Positions 58,945 to 64,000 of a DNA stretch of 64,000 nt are shown here, piece after piece. The stretch comes from Rhineura floridana (taxonomy: Eukaryota > Chordata > Lepidosauria > Squamata > Rhineuridae), in assembly GCF_030035675.1 (NCBI RefSeq), contig NC_084481.1:119191517-119255516 (forward strand), given 5' to 3'. The notes below the pieces were generated by a model. It had not been told where the DNA came from. It worked only from the letters and a program-made list of their open reading frames with translations, and did not search any database. The translations under genes were made by a program, and so were the position numbers. The first letter of the stretch is position 1. Each line of letters starts with the position of its first letter.

Positions 58945-59330
58945 GTAGCACAGTGGGGAGAAGAGCCTGGCTGGGAGTCCAGAGTCTGTGAGTTCAAATC
59001 CTCGCTCATGTCTCCTGGATGTCAAGGGCCAGCTAAAGATCACCCACACAGTGAGTGGCTCAGGGGTTACGTGCCCTGCCACCTGTGCAGCCGTGGGCAA
59101 GCTGCATAGTCCCAAGGAGCCCAGTTGTCCCCCAGCTGGCAGTTGTGGACAAGGAAGGGGCTGGCTTGTGCAGCTGTGGCAAGCAGCTGAGCAGGCCCTA
59201 GCCAACTGGGGAGGACTAGCCTCAGAGGGAGGCAATGGTAAACCCCCTCTGGATACCGCTTACCATGAAAAGCCTATTCATAGGGTAGCCTTAAGTCAGG
59301 ATTGACTTGAAGGCAGTCCATTTCCATAGC
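58945..59330 (+). repeat. tRNA-derived SINE, long variant, plus orientation
   Basis: It has a tRNA-like head with box B 'gagttcaaatcctcgctc', a middle of about 200 bases not present in the 15730 copy ('gtgcagccgtgggcaagctg', 'gtggacaaggaaggggct'), then the shared tail 'ggaggcaatggtaaacccc' and 'accatgaaaagcctattcat'. Confidence 0.65.
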
Positions 59331-59671
59331 ATTGGCAGCCACCTCCAGAGGGTAAGGTTTGACCTGAACACCTGACTTACAAATATTTTTAAATAGATAT
59401 AATCCCATTAAATTATTACTTTGAAGTAGACATAGAAGCAGGTGCTTCAGTGAAATACTACAAGATACTGTTTGGTAATTAAGGGTCTGTATGTGCCTGA
59501 AATAAGCTGGATTTGTGTAAAAGGGGGGGCTTTTTTAGCTTGAGGGCATCATTCCCTTCTGTTCAACCTCCCATGGAGCCATATGTCAGTGATGGGTAGG
59601 GCCAGAGGCAAAAGTGGGTGGTACAATGAATGTGAATTTTATATCTGTCCAGTATGCTGGTTTCTATACAT

Positions 59672-59803
59672 CAGTGATGGGGAACATGTAGCCCTCCAGA
59701 TGTTGCTACACTATAACTCCCATCATCTCTGACTGTTGGCAATTTTGGCTGGGGATGATGGGAATTGTAGCCTGTCAACATCTGGAGGGCCACAGGCTCC
59801 CTA
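59672..59803. mobile_element. hAT-type palindromic MITE (CCTCCAGATGTTG family)
   Basis: 'gggaacatgtagccctccag' mirrors 'ctggagggccacaggctccc', and 'tataactcccatcatctctg' mirrors 'ggatgatgggaattgtag'. Confidence 0.7.
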
Positions 59804-59808
59804 TTAGG

Positions 59809-60141
59809 GTTGCCAGGTCCATGGGCTGAGACTGATCCTGTATCTTTAGGAGAAGAGAAAGTCAGCCAAGTGCAGGTGTTCTTGCAACCCTGTAATGGGA
59901 AAAAACCACAAGGTGGAATTCTCCCTTCCCCCTGCACAACTTTTAAAGATACTGAAGACCTCTTGGTTGCCAGGCCCGGCCTCCAAGAGGTCTTTTGTAT
60001 CTTTAATAATTGTGCAGGGGGGAGGGAGAATTCCACCTTGTGGTTTTTTCCCATTACAGGGTTGCAAGAACACCTGCACTTGGCTGACTTTCTCTTCTCC
60101 TAAAGATACAGGATCAGTCCCAGGCCAAGAACCTGGCAAGC
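59809..60141. mobile_element. Long inverted-repeat MITE, about 333 bp
   Basis: The arms are about 155 bases long (from 'gggttgccaggtcc' to the AAGATACTGAAGACC region), mirrored by the right arm ending 'aacctggcaagcc'. The loop is small. The arms agree closely and create mirrored chance frames on the two strands. The superfamily is not clear from the ends. Confidence 0.7.
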
Positions 60142-60142
60142 C

Positions 60143-60855
60143 TACTCCCTATCCCAAATATATGGCTTTTTTTGAGACAGTACTCACCAGTACAGAGTGC
60201 TGGACCATCTTTTTTTTCCCCACTCCCCATTGCAACCATTTTATGCTGGACAAAATAGTGTTTGTCTCAAGGTATGAGTATGGGCTGGCGCCTCTTTTTT
60301 TTAAAAAAATAGTAAAGTGGCACTTCTGGTGCCCTTCATGATAGTTCTGCCATGCCCCCTCACAGCCATGTCCCTTTTCCACTTTCTCTCATCTCTCTTG
60401 CTCTCTGTGCTATCCCCAAGGCCACACTCTACTTCAACAGACATTCCTAGAAACTAATCAGCATGAAAGGGGAGGCTGTGTGGTAGCTACTGAGAAGAGT
60501 CTTCTCAGTGGGTTACTCACCTCCTTTCACTCTGATTGTCTCCCATCAGCATGAGAGGACAACAACACTTCTCAGTGGCTAACCCACTCCCTTTTCATGC
60601 TGATTGGCTCCTACACAGGGAACTGGCTGGGACCCTGCTCCCTAAAAAGTAAAGGGTCTAGGACACTCTACCCGGGATAACTACACCCGCGCGCACACAC
60701 ACACACACAAAGGTCTGGAGAGGCCCATTCGATGCACGGGAGTGAGGATCCCTACCCTTCGTATAAAAATTACCCCATGATTTATTTCAAGTAGAGGAAG
60801 CGACTGCTGCCCTAGTTTTCAGCAGTGGGGTTGATGCAACAAACACTGATGTTAC
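60143..60855. other. Intergenic stretch before the COPB1 promoter
   Basis: It holds a CA/CG microsatellite (near 60688-60710) and no recognisable gene. Confidence 0.5.
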
Positions 60856-60859
60856 TGTG

Positions 60860-61250
60860 AAAGCCAAGGCCGCGGCGGAGAGCGGAAGAAGCACGCGTTT
60901 CGGCGAACAGCGGAGGCGTGTCCCGTTAGGGCCGCCGTACGATCGATGTGGCCTGTGCGCGGGGTGCTTCCACGTCAGCTGGAGCAGGCAGCGGCGCCAG
61001 GAGGAGCTGGAAGACGGGGAGCCCCGCTAGGTGTATTGAGGAGACGGTGGCCGTTTTCCGAATTCGGAACGGGGACCCCCTTAGCAGAGGTAACTGCGCC
61101 TGAAGCCCACTTTTGCGCGATCCGGAGGCATGGAAGAGAGTAACAAGGCAGGGAAGGGAGCGGGGCCCAAGAGATGCTTGTGGGGTGGTGAGCGTGGGGG
61201 AAGGCAGCGAGTGCCCTCGGGGCTTCGTGATCCGGGTTGTAGTGAAATGT
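60860..61250 (+). promoter_or_regulatory. COPB1: COPB1 CpG-rich promoter and presumed non-coding exon 1
   Basis: This short CpG-rich block lies upstream of the COPB1 coding exon. Candidate exon 1 donors are GAG|GTAACT (exon edge 61089) and GTG|GTGAGC (exon edge 61187). I cannot choose between them. In other vertebrates the COPB1 ATG is in the second exon, which fits. Confidence 0.6.
60970..60979 (+). promoter_or_regulatory. COPB1: CREB3/UPRE-like site in the COPB1 promoter
   Basis: CCACGTCAGC contains the UPRE/CREB3-family core CCACGTCA (inverse TGACGTGG). CREB3-type factors are known to raise secretory-pathway genes during ER and Golgi stress. It is a sequence match only. Confidence 0.4.
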
Positions 61251-61644
61251 AGAAGGGCCCTCCACGTGATTTCCACCCTCCTAATGAAATATTTTTCCTT
61301 ACTGGAGGCACAGGCTGCAGCTTCCTTAACGGGGCCTAATAGCAATCAATCAAGTATCCTCTCGTAGCCGCTCTTTCAATGCATGTTGATTGGGATTGTG
61401 CTCTGCATTTGGAAGTTTTGAGGACAAAACCGGGTGGGGTGGGATCTCTCTCGGGATTGAGAGAATGCAGAGTGCCGTGTTGGGACGGTTGTGTAGAATT
61501 GCTCTTCTGGGCTTAAAAGCACATGTGTTCAATTTCTTTCCAGGTACCTTAGCCTGAAAAAGAAAAGAAGGGGAAATAAATTGAAAGTTTGATTTTAACT
61601 TAAAAAAAACTTGTCCAAAAATACTAATTGATTGGCCCCAGCGT

Positions 61645-61775
61645 GCTGAGGGTTAGCCCCATAGAGAAGAGCCTTGTCTGACCAGAACAAGGATCTGTGT
61701 AGTCCAGCGTCCTGTTTCCTATGGTGGCCGACTAGATGCCTCTGGGAAGGCCACAAACAGGACATGGCTGTTTCC
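61645..61775 (-). repeat. CR1/L3-type LINE tail, minus orientation (COPB1 intron 1)
   Basis: It holds 'gtagtccagcgtcctgtttc', 'tatggtggccgactagatgc' and 'ctctgggaaggccacaaaca'. These are the same words as 33060-33130. Confidence 0.65.
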
Positions 61776-62099
61776 CGTTGTTGCTGTCCATTAACTGGTG
61801 TCCAGTGGCACACCAACTCTGACCATGGAGATTCCTTTTGGTTGTCATGGGTAATAACTGTTAATTGACTTATCCTTGTTAATGTATGTGCTTTGTTTTT
61901 GAACTGAGTACCACAGAAGAGGGTCTGTGAAACTTAGTTAAAAAATTAAGGGAAAATGTCTAAAATAAAGTTAAAAAAAGAAATGCTTTATCTGACCTAA
62001 TAGCTTCACTTATAAGAGTGAAGTCCTTAAATTAATTGGCCATTGTATAGATAAGTACTTTCTTTTTTAAGTCCTGAGTCTATTACCAATCAGTTTCAT

Positions 62100-63055
62100 T
62101 GGATAACTGTGTTATGGGAGAGACAAAAAAACCAAAATCAATCAGTTCTTTCTACACCATGCATAACTTTATAGATCTCTATCAGGTCCTGTCCCACCCA
62201 ATTCATTTCTTTTGTTTTTAAGTTAAGGACCCCAAACACTTTAGCCTCTGCTTCTTAAAGGGAAGATGCTCTAGTCCCCTAATAATCTTGCTTTCCCTTT
62301 TCTTCACCTTTTCCACCTCTATGATGTCCTTTGGGGTGGGGTGATCAAAAATACATAGTATTCCAGATGTGGCCACACTGTGGGTTTATATCAGGGTAAT
62401 GTACTGGCCTCTTCGTTATCATTCCCTTTCCTAATAATTCCCAGCATAGAATTGTCCTTTACTAGTGTGTGCACAGAATCAATGTTTTCATTAGCGGTTC
62501 TCCATGATCCCAATGTCTTTTTCCCAGTCATTTGTATACTGTTTTATTGTATATGTGAATCTAGATAATTTTTATCCTAATGTATAACACCTTAAACTTG
62601 CTTACATTAAATCTCATTTGCCGTTTTGTGCAAATGCCTGCACTTCATTTGGAGAGATTCTTTTGGCACTCCTCATGATCAGTTTGAGTTTTCACCATCT
62701 TGAATAATTTGCTGACAACTGCAGACTTAGCCACTTTTCCTGCAAATCTTGCTCTTTGGACCATTTATGAACAAGTTAAATGGCACCCGTCCCAAGACAG
62801 ATCCTTGAGGGTTCCTATACTACATTTCCTTGTGAACAATCCATTCCTGCCCTATGCTTCCTGTTTTTTCAGCAGTTTACCCATCCGTAAGGGGACCGTT
62901 TCTCCTATCTATGACTGCTAAGATTATAGTAAGGGACTTTGTCAAAAGTTAGAATTTCCTCCTGAGTATAACTTAGGGCTTGGTATTTGACTTGTCAAAA
63001 AAGATTTGGTCTATGAGTGATGTCTCATTGGACGTGAACCCAACAGAGGTTAAGC
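62100..63055 (-). repeat. CR1/L3-type LINE, minus orientation (COPB1 intron 1)
   Basis: 'cctcatgatcagtttgagtt', 'accatcttgaataatttgct', 'tttatgaacaagttaaatgg', 'ccaagacagatccttgaggg' and 'agggactttgtcaaaagtt' follow the order of reversed CR1/L3 LINEs. It is old, with no open frame. Confidence 0.7.
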
Positions 63056-63701
63056 CTGTATTTTATTCTAGTATCGAAATTAATAGAACTTGAAGTATTT
63101 AACTTTTATGCCATTCCTGCTTATTTTAGTGAACGTACAGCCAACTATGTTTTTTTAGGACCTTATTGTGTATGTATTCTTAAAATGAAGGTTTGTAGTA
63201 ATTATATAGTAAAGCTCATGGGGCATCTAAATAACAATTCATAACTGGATATCTATACTGCTACTGCTGTGTTCAAACCACATTTGCTACTCATATGTCC
63301 TGCTTTATAACACTGACGGTGTAATCCTGTATATGCTTATTTAAATACTTAATACTGAATAGACATAGGGGACTGCAGCTTTGGTACATGTAAACATTTT
63401 GTTAAGGTTAGTACCACTCTTCCAGCCGTGTAAATAAGCTGACAAAAGTTACTAGCCTCAGCTGTATGAAATTTCTGGATAACTGTGGCTACCAGGAGAG
63501 TTGTTAAACACAAGGCTACGCTGTTCCCCTTGAATTTGGCTGTATATGTTTGTACGTCTGTTGCATCCTTTTCAATACAGGACATTGTTCTACAGAGTTC
63601 AGTACAATACATAATTTTGATGGAAAACTTTGGGGGCTACTCTTGGGCTACATGTAGAAGCATAGTTATAAATTAGTTTTATTAATGGATTTATTTTCTA
63701 G

Positions 63702-63851
63702 AGTTCGCGACGCATCTTTAAAAAGCTCTTGCATTGCGAGAGCTTTGGTAAGGAGACACAATGACAGCTGCAGAGAATGTATGTTATACGTTAATTATCG
63801 TTCCAATGGACTCAGAGCCACCATCTGAAATAAGCTTGAAGAACGACTTAG
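63702..63851 (+). CDS. COPB1: COPB1 first coding exon (coatomer subunit beta, residues 1-30)
   Basis: The exon follows TTTTCTAG and ends TTAG|GTAAGT. ATG is at 63761, after 59 bases of 5' UTR. The 30 complete codons read [20 protein letters not shown] then [10 protein letters not shown], which match vertebrate COPB1 at all but one position (human has N where this has the second I of LII). The last base begins the next codon (phase 1). Beta-COP is a large subunit of the COPI coat that drives Golgi-to-ER and intra-Golgi vesicle traffic. The remaining exons lie beyond the window. PSMA1 upstream in the same direction is the conserved neighbour. Confidence 0.96.
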
Positions 63852-64000
63852 GTAAGTAATGCTTTCTGGACTACTTTTTGGTAGTTAGGTGTGTATTTAT
63901 TTCAAATATTTAAGTTACATATGGTGCCATAGTGGCAGTGAGAATTGTGTACAAAAAGAAATAAAAATTATAAAATGATAATCCTTTAAACATTAAAAAG
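63852..64000 (+). other. COPB1: COPB1 intron 2, partial
   Basis: The donor GTAAGT is followed by AT-rich intron running off the window. Confidence 0.8.

Noticed and set aside
59671-60341. Several ~100-150 codon frames with the same peptide on both strands
   Set aside because: They are mirror frames created by the long inverted repeat.

Overview
This is a vertebrate nuclear window, almost certainly from a squamate reptile (a lizard, or less surely a snake). Three host genes sit in the vertebrate order PDE3B - PSMA1 - COPB1, and the repeats fit squamates: Sauria-type tRNA SINEs, CR1 and L2 LINE tails, many hAT and Tigger-like MITEs, and a Gmr1-type Ty3/Gypsy element. The window has no prokaryotic features and no CRISPR array.

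Layout. 1-8672 is part of PDE3B intron 1, which reads leftward. PDE3B coding exon 1 (8673-9656, minus) lies in a CpG-rich promoter block reaching about 10170. 10.2-34.5 kb is intergenic and repeat-filled: LINE tails, a G-rich minisatellite at 18-18.9 kb, a three-deep nest at 21.2-27.8 kb (LINE tail > Tigger-like MITE > near-whole Gmr1-like LTR element) and a 5'-truncated L2-like LINE at 29.75-31.16 kb. PSMA1 (plus) occupies 34.7-48.0 kb. All ten coding exons are present, and the 261-residue frame is continuous across them. 48-60.8 kb is intergenic again, with an L1-like element that keeps ORF1 but almost none of ORF2, a short BED-finger hAT, and a 5.4-kb hAT whose four-exon frame is open but lacks the transposase core. 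COPB1 begins at about 60.9 kb with a CpG-rich promoter and an unplaced non-coding first exon. Its first coding exon is at 63.70-63.85 kb.

How the genes relate. PDE3B and PSMA1 are divergent, with about 25 kb between their start codons. PSMA1 and COPB1 are in tandem. The proteins act separately: cAMP hydrolysis at membranes, the 20S proteasome core, and the COPI vesicle coat. The PSMA1 5' region carries an NRF1-type palindrome and an NF-E2/ARE-type site. The COPB1 promoter carries a CREB3/UPRE-like site. Both fit the known stress control of these pathways but are only sequence matches.

I did not find a new biological system. The most unusual objects are the BED+hATC open frame without a catalytic core, the Gmr1-type domain order, the ORF1-only L1, a GC-AG intron in PSMA1, and a solo LTR starting 12 bases after a PSMA1 splice donor.
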